Positions 8,126 to 16,249 are shown, counted from the stretch's first letter. The stretch: 35,876 nt of DNA from Anaerolineae bacterium (GCA_007132185.1 SLPC01000127.1:1-35876), one strand, 5' to 3'. A program made the numbers and translations. Notes: generated from the letters alone by a model not told the origin.

Positions 8126-8140
8126 GTTTGATCCTCCCAT
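8126..8140 (-). promoter_or_regulatory. Ribosome binding site deciding the hydC start
   Basis: Read on the minus strand, ATGGGAGGATCAAAC precedes the GTG at 8125. The GGAGG core is seven bases away, ideal spacing. The ATG used here as the beginning of the SD region would itself lack a site, and the ATG at 8101 has only a weak GAAGAG at longer spacing. Confidence 0.6.
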
Positions 8141-8170
8141 GTCCGGATTATCGTCCCATTTACACGGCAA

Positions 8171-8923
8171 TCAGGCAACCAGAGCGATCGAACGCCCCTG
8201 GGAGCCTCTCAACGCCAGGCCCAGCTCTGCCAGCGTCGGCTCTTTCAATGTCGCCGTCGTCCATGCTTGCATGTCAGCCAAACAATGGGCATCGCTCGAC
8301 CGAATCAGGGGCCAACTCTCCAGCCCGGGATGTTGGCCATACAACTGATCCACATTGCCCCGGGCGCTGATCTCTAACCCTGCCAGCGCCAGCCCGGGAG
8401 GCACAAAGCCCAGATTGCCCAGGAGGCTGAACGATGGCCGATCTACGTGCGACGCAATCGCCAACCCGCCCAAGTCCCGCACCTGCGCCACAACAGCCTC
8501 GGTGGTGAGGGCTGTCGAAGCCAGCAGGAGCCGCTCATTTTCGCGCACGAACTCGCCCGTCTCATCCACCACAAACTGCGGCCCCAGCATCTCCGGGCGA
8601 TTCTTGGCCCTGGGCAGGCTCTCGTAGACAATCTCTTGCCAGCGGCCCACCTGCTCCAATGTGTCAAAGAGACACAGAATGTGCGCCTCTTCCCGCGTCT
8701 GCACTTCCATGCCCGGCAACACCGTCAGCCCGCTTCCGATGGCTGCTCGCTGCACGGCCTCTACATTCTCGGCCGCATGGTGGTCGGTAATAGCGATCAG
8801 TTCCAGCCCGACCTCTTGGGCGCGCCGGACGATCAGCGGCGGAATCATCTCGACCTCGGCACAGGGAGAGAGCACCGTATGTATGTGCAGATCGAGCCGC
8901 AGCATCCTCAGCGCAGCCATCAT
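8171..8923 (-). CDS. PHP-domain metal-dependent phosphoesterase
   Basis: About 250 residues from the ATG at 8923 (a second ATG at 8920 and one at 8905 are alternatives; none has a strong SD). The polymerase-and-histidinol-phosphatase motifs are LDLHIHTVLSPCAE (His13, His15), AITDHH (Asp47-His49), GMEVQTREEAHIL and, near the end, IRSSDAHC. These supply a trinuclear metal site for hydrolysis of a phosphoester or a nucleotide-type substrate. The frame is open further upstream, but that part overlaps the preceding DRTGG gene, so the short form is favoured. It lies 20 bp after that gene. PHP genes are recurrent neighbours of hydABC; the substrate is unknown. Confidence 0.85.
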   Translation of the reverse strand: MMAALRMLRLDLHIHTVLSPCAEVEMIPPLIVRRAQEVGLELIAITDHHAAENVEAVQRAAIGSGLTVLPGMEVQTREEAHILCLFDTLEQVGRWQEIVYESLPRAKNRPEMLGPQFVVDETGEFVRENERLLLASTALTTEAVVAQVRDLGGLAIASHVDRPSFSLLGNLGFVPPGLALAGLEISARGNVDQLYGQHPGLESWPLIRSSDAHCLADMQAWTTATLKEPTLAELGLALRGSQGRSIALVA

Positions 8924-8942
8924 GCTCGTGTGACGTATGCCA

Positions 8943-9302
8943 TCATGCGCCGCGCGCCGCGTCGTTCCCGTCAATCCCCTGCTCTGCCAGCCGTGCGACC
9001 ACGGAATAGGTTGTTTCTTTGGCCAACAGGATCGGGATGCCCCGCTCGTCACCTCGGCTCAGCGTTGCCTCGTCCACCGAGGTGCCCTCGGTGATGATCA
9101 CTCCCGCCAGGCCAAGCAGATCGGCCACGGCAACGACGTTTGGGTGGGCCTGCAAGGTCACCCAAACATTGCCGGCAGCGGCCCCCGCCATCACGCAACT
9201 CAGCAAATCAGCGGCATAGCCTCCGGTGATCTCGCGATCGAGCCCCTGGGCGCCAGCCGCCACGGTGAGCCCCAATGGCTCTACGATCTCGCTGATGATC
9301 AT
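8943..9302 (-). CDS. DRTGG-domain protein
   Basis: This 119-residue protein is a single DRTGG domain. It opens MIISEIVEPLGLTVAAGA and contains the characteristic GGYAADLLSCVMAGAAAGNVWVTLQAHPNVVAVADLL region split over two strands, then GVIITEG and GIPILLAKETTYSVVARL. DRTGG domains are also found in some phosphotransacetylases and in HPr-kinase-like proteins, where they are thought to be regulatory or ligand-binding. The start codon directly follows the stop codon of the CBS-HATPase gene (TAG then ATG), so the two are translated together. No catalytic residues can be assigned. Confidence 0.8.
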   Translation of the reverse strand: MIISEIVEPLGLTVAAGAQGLDREITGGYAADLLSCVMAGAAAGNVWVTLQAHPNVVAVADLLGLAGVIITEGTSVDEATLSRGDERGIPILLAKETTYSVVARLAEQGIDGNDAARGA

Positions 9303-10268
9303 CTATTCTCCCCCTTGCGCGAGATCAAAGATCATCTCCAGACGCGTGCCCACGCCCATAGTAGAGGTCAACGTCATGCGATCGGTGCTGGCCTTGATAT
9401 TGACCAGCCCCATCCCCGCTCCAAAGCCCAGCTCGCGAATCCAGTCGGGCGCCGTCGAAAACCCGGGCTCTAACGCCTTTGCCACATCCTCGATGCCGGG
9501 CCCATCATCCACCGCCGTGACCTTGATCTCTTCGGGACGGGCCTCTACGATGATCTCGCCCCCCTCAGTATGAATCATGATGTTGGTCTCGGCCTCGTAG
9601 GTCGCCACCGAGATGCGTCGAATCGTTTGTGGATGGGCGCCCAGGCGATCCAGGGCTCGCTTGACCTTGCTCGATGCCTCGCCGCCATGCACGAAATCAC
9701 GCGCCTCGACGTGGTAACGGAGGATTAGCGTTGTTTGCTCAGACTCGATGTCCTCAAAGATATGACTGGCGCGGTATCGGCGAATCTCTTCCGAATGCCA
9801 GAGCGTCTCGAACTGCTTTAACAGGCCGCGAACAATGTCGCCCTGGGTAATGATGCCGACCAATTGCCCCTCGGCATCAAGCACGGGAAAGCGCCCATAT
9901 CTGTAGCGCGCAAAGAGGGCCACGGCCCCGGCCAGGGTATCATCGGCGCGGACAGCCTGGACGCGCTGGGTCATCTTGTCGCGCACACGGGTTTGGGCGT
10001 CGCCTTCTTCCAGCGCCCGGAGCAGATTCTCGACGCTGATCATACCGATCATCTGCCCGTCCTCGACGATGGGCACACCCGAGATCTGATTGACGCGCAG
10101 CACCTCTTTTAGCTCCGCCATGGTGGCGTCGGGCGAACAGGTGATCACATCTCGCGTCATGACCTGCTCAACTTTGAGCTCGTATACCAGTTCCTGAACT
10201 TTGGTAAGGTTCGTGGGAAGCCGATTGGAGTGTCGCTCCTCAACGGTTTCCTGCTGCCCCAGAGTCAT
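9303..10268 (-). CDS. Two CBS domains fused to an anti-sigma-type HATPase
   Basis: The 321-residue protein has a CBS pair at about residues 33-152 (VMTRDVITCSPDATM...SGVPIVEDGQMIGMISVENLL, then the second with RYGRFPVLDAEGQLVGIITQGDIV). After a linker comes an RsbW/SpoIIAB-like ATPase: N box YEAETNIMIHT, G1 box VDDGPGIED (Asp254 to Asp261) and G2 box GFGAGMGL (281-288). CBS pairs commonly bind adenine nucleotides, so the fusion could sense energy charge and switch an ATPase or protein-kinase output. The ATG overlaps the upstream DRTGG stop (ATGA). Its target is not visible in the window; no sigma factor or STAS partner gene is nearby. Confidence 0.87.
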   Translation of the reverse strand: MTLGQQETVEERHSNRLPTNLTKVQELVYELKVEQVMTRDVITCSPDATMAELKEVLRVNQISGVPIVEDGQMIGMISVENLLRALEEGDAQTRVRDKMTQRVQAVRADDTLAGAVALFARYRYGRFPVLDAEGQLVGIITQGDIVRGLLKQFETLWHSEEIRRYRASHIFEDIESEQTTLILRYHVEARDFVHGGEASSKVKRALDRLGAHPQTIRRISVATYEAETNIMIHTEGGEIIVEARPEEIKVTAVDDGPGIEDVAKALEPGFSTAPDWIRELGFGAGMGLVNIKASTDRMTLTSTMGVGTRLEMIFDLAQGGE

Positions 10269-10672
10269 GCTTGGCCTCTTGTTGCATGATCAGGGCCCTG
10301 TTCTTGGGCCTTGTGTCCCAGGTCGAACAGGCCACAGCTCTGCAGCCCGCGCGTATACAGGCGTCCACAGCTCTCATAGAGCGTGAAACGCGTCGTGAGC
10401 AAAGGGATCTTTTTATCCTGGGCAAGCGCTATCGTCTCGGACGCCGGCTTTTTGCCGCGGACGAACACAATCGCTTTGATGCCGGTCATCTCGGCCGTGC
10501 GCACCACCTGAGGGTTCGTGAGGCCCGTCAGCAAAAGTGTGCCAGCATGCGTGAATGCCAGCACATCACTCATCAGGTCGGCACCACAGGCAAATTCGAC
10601 TTCTGTGTCCAGATCGGCGCCCTCTGAGACAAGTACGCCGTCGAGAAGGGCCAGGATCTCGGCAAGAGTCAC
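10265..10672 (-). CDS. DRTGG-domain protein, first gene of the hydrogenase operon
   Basis: A GTG at 10672 starts a 135-residue product beginning TLAEILALLDGVLVSEG (initiator read as Met), which is how DRTGG proteins usually start. GGATGG lies nine bases upstream. A TTG at 10699 is possible but would place the start very near the predicted transcript 5' end. Recognisable parts are the FACGADLMSDVLAF segment, LLLTGLTNPQVVRTAEMTGIKAIVFVRGKKP and KKIPLLTTRFTLYESCGRLYTRGL. It is a paralogue of the DRTGG gene two positions downstream, with low residue identity. The stop overlaps the next gene's start (ATGA). Confidence 0.78.
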   Translation of the reverse strand: MTLAEILALLDGVLVSEGADLDTEVEFACGADLMSDVLAFTHAGTLLLTGLTNPQVVRTAEMTGIKAIVFVRGKKPASETIALAQDKKIPLLTTRFTLYESCGRLYTRGLQSCGLFDLGHKAQEQGPDHATRGQA

Positions 10673-10719
10673 GTTGATAAACCATCCAATCAAGAGCAAA
10701 GGTGTCTGAAATCGCGACC

Positions 10720-10737
10720 TTGTGAATTATATCACGA
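10720..10737. promoter_or_regulatory. Inverted repeat TTGTGA-N6-TCACGA: candidate Rex or CRP/FNR-type operator
   Basis: TTGTGAATTATATCACGA is an 18-bp near-palindrome. The left half matches the Rex half-site TTGTGAA exactly; the right half has two changes. The TGTGA-N6-TCAC core also fits CRP/FNR-type sites. The TATAAT box of the hydrogenase promoter lies in its centre, so a bound protein would block RNA polymerase. This position suits a repressor such as Rex, which senses NADH/NAD+, better than an activator. The identity of the regulator is inferred. Confidence 0.6.
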
Positions 10738-10755
10738 CTGAAGGAGAGCTGTCAA
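10726..10755 (-). promoter_or_regulatory. Consensus sigma-70-type promoter of the hydrogenase operon
   Basis: On the minus strand TTGACA (10755-10750) and TATAAT (10731-10726) are separated by 18 bp, and the -10 is extended (TGATATAAT). Transcription should begin near 10719, leaving a leader of about 47 nt before the GTG at 10672. It is the only consensus promoter seen upstream of the twelve minus-strand genes. Confidence 0.8.
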
Positions 10756-10984
10756 AAGACGAACTCGACGACCGAGGTAATCGATAGGGGCCGCGTTCAG
10801 TCGCCTATAATCGTACGTGGAGAGTAAGGTTCCTTCATATGATAATCGTACCGGGGAGGGTCCCGCTGGCGCCAAGGCTGATAGACCAGGCGTTGACGCC
10901 AGCAGAGGTCTGCTCACATAATCAGGGAGCAACATCTTCCGGCATCACTTTTCCAGGGCCACCTTTTCTCTGCCACATGTGCCC
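10756..10984. other. Intergenic region upstream of the hydrogenase promoter with a 10-bp direct repeat
   Basis: No gene is credible between the phosphorylase stop and the hydrogenase promoter. The stretch contains ATAATCGTAC at 10807-10816 and again at 10842-10851, 35 bp apart, just upstream of the promoter. The phosphorylase 3' end shows only a CACATGTG palindrome and no convincing intrinsic terminator. Confidence 0.5.
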
Positions 10985-13537
10985 TCACTCGGCCCAGAGC
11001 ACCAGCCCTGGCAGATGGGTGGTGGCTAGATTGGGATGGTTGGGTAGCACGCGTACGGTGTAGCCGCTCAACCCGCTCCAGTTGAAACGAGCTAGAACGG
11101 TATAACGCTCCAGGCCATCATCTGTCTGGCCCTGGGGCTCCATAGGAATCGTGTCATAGTCCACGATCTGCCCCTGAGCGTCCGTGATGCCCAGACACAC
11201 CTGAACCGTCACATCGCCGGGCGAGAGCGACCCCAGGGCCAGGTGAACCGTAAACGCAACCTCGTCGCGCACGGTTACGCCATCCTCTGCGCTGGATTCG
11301 ACGTTCACCAGGCGAATCTGTGACCAACCCTCGCCCACCTGTTGCAGCCATTGGGACAACTCACGGGCGGCCTTGCCCCCTTCGTCCGCCAGCCGCACGT
11401 AGCGCTCGACCGATGGCGTATAGAGTAGATCAGCATACTCCTGAAGCATGCGCTGCGTGTTGAAACGCTGCCCCACACTGGCCATCGAGCGCTTCATGAG
11501 ACCTACCCAGCCATGGGGCACGCTGTTGTGCCCGCGATCATAGAACAAGGGCACGACGTCCTTCTCCAGCAGGTCGTACAGAACGTGGGCCTCTACCTCG
11601 TCGCCATAGGCGTCATCCGCATAGCTCTCCCCTTGTCCAATGCGCCAACCGATCTCGGGCGAATAGCCTTCGTGCCACCAGCCGTCCAATGTACTCAGGT
11701 GAATCGCCCCGTTCATACACGCCTTCATCCCGCTAGTGCCGCTGGCTTCCTGGCCGTGGCGGGGCGTATTGAGCCAGACATCAACGCCCTGCACCAGATA
11801 ACGTGCCAGAGCCATGTCATAGTCTTCGAGGAATACGATGCGATGGCGCAGGTCCTCACGACGAACGGCATGTATCAGCGACCGGATCAGCTCTTTGGCA
11901 GGAATGTCTTCGGGATGCGCCTTGCCGGCAAACAGGATCTGTACCGGCCGATCCGTCTGGTTGAGGATGCGAGAGAGGCGCTCCAAATCGTGAAAGAGCA
12001 GGAGAGCGCGCTTGTAGGTGGCAAAGCGCCGCGCGAACCCAATGGTCAATGCCTTGGGATCAAGAAAATCCCAGGCCCTGCCAATATCACTGTGGCTGGC
12101 GCCACGCCGGACCAACTGGTTCACCATCGCGCGCCGCGCCATACTGACCAGGCGTTCTCGACGACGCTCGTGGGTGTGCCAGAGCTCCTCATCGGGGATG
12201 CGCTCCACCCTCCCCCACAGCTCGGTATCGGCCGGATCCGAGTGCCAGCGCGGCCCTAGATAGCGGAACAGGAGATTGGCCATGTCCTGCGAGATCCACG
12301 TGCGATGATGAATCCCATTGGTGATGGCACCGATCGGCACTTCGTTCGCAGGAGTTCCGGGCCAAAGCCCCTGCCACATCTCGCGCGCAACCTGCCCATG
12401 AAGCTCGCTCACCCCATTTGCCTTGGAGGATAGCGAGAGGGCCAACACCGCCATGGAAAAGGGCTCCTCGGGAGGAGCATGACGCGGGCGACCCAAAGAG
12501 AGGAATCGATGCCGATCGATCCCCAGCGTATGCATCCAGTCAGTCATATAGCGGTCGATCAGGTGGGGGGCAAAGAGGTCGATGCCCGCGGGCACCGAGG
12601 TATGGGTGGTAAAAACATTACCCGCCGACGTCAACACGAGGGCCTCGTCAAAGGAAAGGCCGTGGCCCTGCATCGCAAGCCGAATGCGCTCCAACCCCAA
12701 GAACGCCGAATGGCCCTCGTTCATATGGCAGACGGTCGGCTCGATCCCGACGGCCTGCAGAGCCCGCATGCCGCCGACCCCCAACAGGATCTCTTGACGA
12801 ATGCGCATATCCCGATCGCCAGAGTAGAGCTTGCTTGTGAGCTGCCGGTCATCGGGCTGGTTCGCCTCAATGTTCGAATCGAGCATGTACAGGGGAATCC
12901 GGCCCACCTGTACGCGCCAGATCTGGGCCCGGACCTCTCGCCCCGGATAGCTGACGGCAATGGTCAGGGGCTCGCCATTCCCATCTCGCTCGAGCTGGAT
13001 CGGCATGTTGTGGAAATCATTGGTGGGATAGGTCTCTTGCTGCCAACCATCAACGTTCAGGTATTGGCGGAAATAGCCCTCCTGGTAGAGCATCCCGACC
13101 CCTACCAGCGGCATGCCCATATCGCTGGCCGCCTTGAGATGATCGCCTGATAGGACGCCCAGGCCGCCCGAGTAGATGGGCATCGCCTCTGTCAGGCCAT
13201 ACTCCATGGAAAAGTAGGCGATAACGTTCTGCTTCTCTGGGCCGGTAAGGGAGGGGGCTCCCTCCATATACCCTTGTAGCTCTGCGTAGACACGATCCAT
13301 GTGAGAGAGAAAGCCCTCATCATTCACGAGATCGTCTAACCGCTCTTGCGACACCCTCCCCAGCGTCTCGACGGGGTTATGATGTGTGGCGTCAAAGAGG
13401 TCTGCGTCCAGACGACGAAACAGGTCCACCGCGTCACGATTCCACGACCACCACACATTATGGGCGATCTCATAGAGCGGCTTGAGGCGGTCAGGCAGTG
13501 ACGGAGCGACATGAAGAGTGCGAAAGGCTCGTAGCAT
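10985..13537 (-). CDS. glgP: Alpha-glucan (glycogen/maltodextrin) phosphorylase, GT35, DUF3417 type
   Basis: The 850-residue enzyme cleaves alpha-1,4-glucans with phosphate to glucose 1-phosphate. It starts with the DUF3417-type N-terminal segment (YEIAHNVWWSWNRDAVDLFRRL). The catalytic core has YFSMEYGLTEAMPIYSGGLGVLSGDH, NEGHSAFLGLERIR and HTSVPAGID. The PLP site EASGTSGMKACMNG places the cofactor lysine at residue 605. This is the 'short' phosphorylase class lacking the long allosteric N-terminus of animal and E. coli enzymes. The last 90 residues form a beta-rich C-terminal extension common in this class. An SD-like GGGAGAAAT precedes the ATG. It is cytoplasmic and appears to be transcribed alone. 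Confidence 0.95.
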   Translation of the reverse strand: MLRAFRTLHVAPSLPDRLKPLYEIAHNVWWSWNRDAVDLFRRLDADLFDATHHNPVETLGRVSQERLDDLVNDEGFLSHMDRVYAELQGYMEGAPSLTGPEKQNVIAYFSMEYGLTEAMPIYSGGLGVLSGDHLKAASDMGMPLVGVGMLYQEGYFRQYLNVDGWQQETYPTNDFHNMPIQLERDGNGEPLTIAVSYPGREVRAQIWRVQVGRIPLYMLDSNIEANQPDDRQLTSKLYSGDRDMRIRQEILLGVGGMRALQAVGIEPTVCHMNEGHSAFLGLERIRLAMQGHGLSFDEALVLTSAGNVFTTHTSVPAGIDLFAPHLIDRYMTDWMHTLGIDRHRFLSLGRPRHAPPEEPFSMAVLALSLSSKANGVSELHGQVAREMWQGLWPGTPANEVPIGAITNGIHHRTWISQDMANLLFRYLGPRWHSDPADTELWGRVERIPDEELWHTHERRRERLVSMARRAMVNQLVRRGASHSDIGRAWDFLDPKALTIGFARRFATYKRALLLFHDLERLSRILNQTDRPVQILFAGKAHPEDIPAKELIRSLIHAVRREDLRHRIVFLEDYDMALARYLVQGVDVWLNTPRHGQEASGTSGMKACMNGAIHLSTLDGWWHEGYSPEIGWRIGQGESYADDAYGDEVEAHVLYDLLEKDVVPLFYDRGHNSVPHGWVGLMKRSMASVGQRFNTQRMLQEYADLLYTPSVERYVRLADEGGKAARELSQWLQQVGEGWSQIRLVNVESSAEDGVTVRDEVAFTVHLALGSLSPGDVTVQVCLGITDAQGQIVDYDTIPMEPQGQTDDGLERYTVLARFNWSGLSGYTVRVLPNHPNLATTHLPGLVLWAE

Positions 13538-13551
13538 ATTTCTCCCTGCAG

Positions 13552-13602
13552 GTGAGGTCTCACACTCCGTGCATTATAGATGTGAACCAGGGCGGAAGCT
13601 AA
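13552..13602 (-). promoter_or_regulatory. Probable glgP promoter with small palindrome near the start site
   Basis: TATAAT is present on the minus strand at 13578-13573; the best -35 is a poor TTAGCT at 18 bp spacing. A 12-bp near-palindrome GTGAGGTCTCAC (13552-13563) lies about where transcription would start and could be an operator. Confidence 0.4.
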
Positions 13603-13659
13603 TCGCCTCAGACCATAGTTCTCTGTTACGATGCCGTCCGTCTGCCTCTGCAGCAACAA

Positions 13660-13693
13660 GCCGGGGAGCGCACACCTGACCTCGCTCCCCGGC
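13660..13693 (-). terminator. Intrinsic terminator after the PDO gene
   Basis: A perfect 11-bp GC-rich stem (GCCGGGGAGCG, 13660-13670, with 13683-13693) closes a 12-nt loop. It is followed on the minus strand by TTGTTGC. It lies 28 bp past the stop codon of the PDO gene and separates it from glgP. Confidence 0.75.
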
Positions 13694-13721
13694 CTATGGT
13701 TTGCTCAAGGCGCCAGCCGTC

Positions 13722-14429
13722 TCAGGTCGTTTCGAGCTCACCCTCAAAGCCTGCGAACAGCTCGGCCACCTCTTGGCTGCTCATGAGCCCGACCGCCTCC
13801 AGGACTTTGGCGACCACCAGTTCTTCCGGCGCCGCACCCTCTAGTTCGGTCGTCTCATTGATGACCGTCTTAGGAACGCCCATGACATTGTAGCGCTGGG
13901 TCATCTGTGGAAACTCGACCGCCTCTACCATATCTGCCGTGATCTTTTCGCTGGCCATGGCAAAGGCGTGGGCAGTTCGCACCGCCGCCGGGCAATAGGG
14001 GCAGGTCGGCGTCACAAAAACCTGCATATGCACGGGTTCCTGAACGCGTTCCAGTTTCTGCATGACGGCATCCGATAGGCCAGGAGCCTCGTTGGATACA
14101 GCCACGATATCCTCGACCAGGGTGTTGAACTCGTAACCGGACGGGATGCCATAGAACCGGATGCCATAGTCGACCCTGCCCATGATAACGGTGGCCGGGA
14201 TCCGACGGACACCATATTCTTCAGCAATTTCCTTGTCGTCCACCAGATCATGCACCTGCAGCTCGATCTTCTCTGACAGGTCCGCGACCTCTTCCAGTAG
14301 CTTTCTGGTCTCATGGCAGAACTGGCAGTGGGAGGACTGGGTAAACAGCTTGATGGTGACTGGTTCGGTCAGGCTCTGTTCAAAATATCCTACCAGGAAT
14401 TCGCGATCTTTATCTGTTAGCATCGGCAT
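13722..14429 (-). CDS. Glutaredoxin-like protein disulfide oxidoreductase (two thioredoxin folds)
   Basis: The 235-residue protein has two thioredoxin-like halves, each with a CxxC: HCQFC (Cys35, Cys38) and CPYC (Cys143, Cys146). Cis-proline loops RRIPAT (Pro78) and GVPKT match. This is the PDO family known from thermophiles and many anaerobes, which exchanges thiols and disulfides in the cytoplasm. No signal peptide is seen. AGGAGG, seven bases before the ATG, overlaps the stop region of the upstream GH2 gene, and the 11-bp gap indicates one transcript for both. The C-terminal 30 residues (SSQEVAELFAGFEGEL) are an acidic tail. Confidence 0.92.
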   Translation of the reverse strand: MPMLTDKDREFLVGYFEQSLTEPVTIKLFTQSSHCQFCHETRKLLEEVADLSEKIELQVHDLVDDKEIAEEYGVRRIPATVIMGRVDYGIRFYGIPSGYEFNTLVEDIVAVSNEAPGLSDAVMQKLERVQEPVHMQVFVTPTCPYCPAAVRTAHAFAMASEKITADMVEAVEFPQMTQRYNVMGVPKTVINETTELEGAAPEELVVAKVLEAVGLMSSQEVAELFAGFEGELETT

Positions 14430-14440
14430 GAGAGCACCTC

Positions 14441-16177
14441 CTAGTTTTGCTCAACGGCCGCTGGTTGCGTGTTGACTTTGTAAAAGAGCGTGGGGTCAAA
14501 CTTGGCCACGCGATCATAGGTATACAGCCCGTTGACCTCCTGCTCGATGTCATAGAGCTGCGTGTAGCACAGGGCACACATACGTGGATGTTGCAAGAGG
14601 GTCTCTGTCAGTGCGCGGTAACGCTCGACAAAGGCCTCGGCACTCTGAGGCCGGCCCGATATTCCTCCGTAGCCCCACCCGGTGCTATCAGTCTGGCCCG
14701 GATTCCACCAGATACCGCCATACTCGCTCACAAAGTAGGGCTGGCCCTCATAGGGGGCATCGTGATTGGGCCGGTTGACGAATGGCTCGCCTCCTTTGGC
14801 GAACGACCTAAAGGTCGCCGCGAAACGAGCTGGGTTCTGCTCATAGTTGTGGACATCATAGATGTCCGTCTCGACATGCTGGTACCCACTAGTGTCAATG
14901 ACCGGGCGCGTACGATCGATTGCCTTGGTCGCGCGGTAGACGCCCCGAATTACCCCAGAGTCCTGATCGACCTGGGTCTCGTTAAAAGGGCACCAGCCGA
15001 TCACCGAGGGATGGTTATAGTCACGCTGCACGGCCTCAAGCCATTGAGGTAAGAAAACCTCCAGCGCACGCGGATGACTCACATCCAATCCCCAGTTGGG
15101 AAACTCGTCCCACACCAGATAGCCCATACGGTCAGCCCAGTACAAAAAGCGCGGCTCGAATAGCTTTTGGTGGAGGCGAGCGCCGTTGAACCCAAGCCCC
15201 TGCGAGATGACGATATCGTTGCGCAAGGCCTCGTCGCTAGGCGCGGTATAGATCCCATCCGGGTAATAGCCCTGATCCAGCACCAGCCGCTGAAAGAGGG
15301 GGCGCCCGTTCAGCAGGATCGCGCGCTCAGAGAGGGCCAGCGAGCGCATGCCAAAGTAGCTCTGTATGTTATCCCGGGCGCCTGCGTCAGTCTGCAGCGT
15401 CAGGTCCAGGTCATACAGGGTGGGATGCCCTGGCCCCCAGAGCTCGACCTCATCCAGCGGCAGCGCCAACATTGCCTGATGCCCCTGCAGGCCGGACTCG
15501 GCGCTGCCCATCGGCTTGTCATCCAGGGTCGCCGTCGCGGACAGGGTCGCCCTGGCAGGGCTGCCACCCAGTGTCGCCTCGATCAGCAACTGGCCTGCCT
15601 CAGGCATAGGCGTCAGGCGCAGGTTGGCGATGTAGGTATCAGGAACCGGCTCCAGCCACACAGTCTGCCAGATACCGGTGGTACGCGTATAGTGACAACG
15701 TCGCGAGTAAAAGTCGGGACACTGCTTGCCAGCCAACACCCAGGGAGAGCGGGTGTCATCCTGGGCATGTACCGTCAGCACATTCTCACCGCGCTGCAGC
15801 TGGGATGTAACGTCCACAGCGATGGGGGTGTATCCGCCCCGATGGGTGCCGGCCAACGCGCCATTCATCCATATCCACGTGTCATGGTCAGAGGCGCCGA
15901 TATGCAAGAGGACCCTGCCATGTCCCCAATCGTCAGGGATCGAAAAGGTTCGGCGGTACCACACCCCTGGATGAAAATCTGGATCGCCATGTCCCGATAG
16001 GCTGCTCTCGGGGCAAAAAGGCACAAGAATCTCGTGTGGCAAACGGTCGACCCCTGGCAAGCCCCTCTGGATACCGCTCCGGCCAGGGTCAAAGGCAAAC
16101 CCCCAGGGCCCGTTCAGATTCTGCCATTGCCGTCGGACCAGTTGGGGCCGCGGATACTCGTCACGGGGTAAGCTCAT
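14441..16177 (-). CDS. Glycoside hydrolase family 2 (beta-galactosidase/beta-glucuronidase-like)
   Basis: Start at 16177 (MSLPRDEYPRPQL) is preferred because GGGAGG is just upstream; the eight codons before it have no site. The 578-residue protein has a sugar-binding jelly-roll domain (about residues 10-190, with YRRTFSIPDDW and NGALAGTHRGGYTPIAVDVT), an immunoglobulin-like domain, and a TIM barrel. Family residues are visible: acid/base Glu400 in WCPFNETQ and nucleophile Glu485 in YFVSEYGG. It has no signal peptide, so it probably acts on imported oligosaccharides. It is shorter than LacZ and resembles the beta-glucuronidase/LacZ2-like group. The specific sugar cannot be read from sequence. 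Co-transcribed with the PDO gene. Confidence 0.92.
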   Translation of the reverse strand: MSLPRDEYPRPQLVRRQWQNLNGPWGFAFDPGRSGIQRGLPGVDRLPHEILVPFCPESSLSGHGDPDFHPGVWYRRTFSIPDDWGHGRVLLHIGASDHDTWIWMNGALAGTHRGGYTPIAVDVTSQLQRGENVLTVHAQDDTRSPWVLAGKQCPDFYSRRCHYTRTTGIWQTVWLEPVPDTYIANLRLTPMPEAGQLLIEATLGGSPARATLSATATLDDKPMGSAESGLQGHQAMLALPLDEVELWGPGHPTLYDLDLTLQTDAGARDNIQSYFGMRSLALSERAILLNGRPLFQRLVLDQGYYPDGIYTAPSDEALRNDIVISQGLGFNGARLHQKLFEPRFLYWADRMGYLVWDEFPNWGLDVSHPRALEVFLPQWLEAVQRDYNHPSVIGWCPFNETQVDQDSGVIRGVYRATKAIDRTRPVIDTSGYQHVETDIYDVHNYEQNPARFAATFRSFAKGGEPFVNRPNHDAPYEGQPYFVSEYGGIWWNPGQTDSTGWGYGGISGRPQSAEAFVERYRALTETLLQHPRMCALCYTQLYDIEQEVNGLYTYDRVAKFDPTLFYKVNTQPAAVEQN

Positions 16178-16219
16178 GTAACCTCCCTGCTCAACCCACA
16201 TGCGGGATGACCTGCCTCT

Positions 16220-16249
16220 AATATAGCGTCAAGCAGCCTCGGCTGTCAA
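16220..16249 (-). promoter_or_regulatory. Promoter of the GH2-PDO unit
   Basis: On the minus strand TTGACA (16249-16244) is followed after 18 bp by TATATT (16225-16220), about 43 bp before the GH2 start. The direct repeat ATAGCGTC occurs at 16223-16230, overlapping the -10 region, and at 16254-16261, just upstream of the -35. Confidence 0.65.

Noticed and set aside
10732-10935. Minus-strand ORF of 67 codons upstream of the hydrogenase operon
   Set aside because: Its 3' end overlaps the consensus promoter and operator; no SD or domain.
13570-13595. Half-site TTCACA near the glgP -10 as a second Rex/CRP operator
   Set aside because: No partner half-site at the proper distance.
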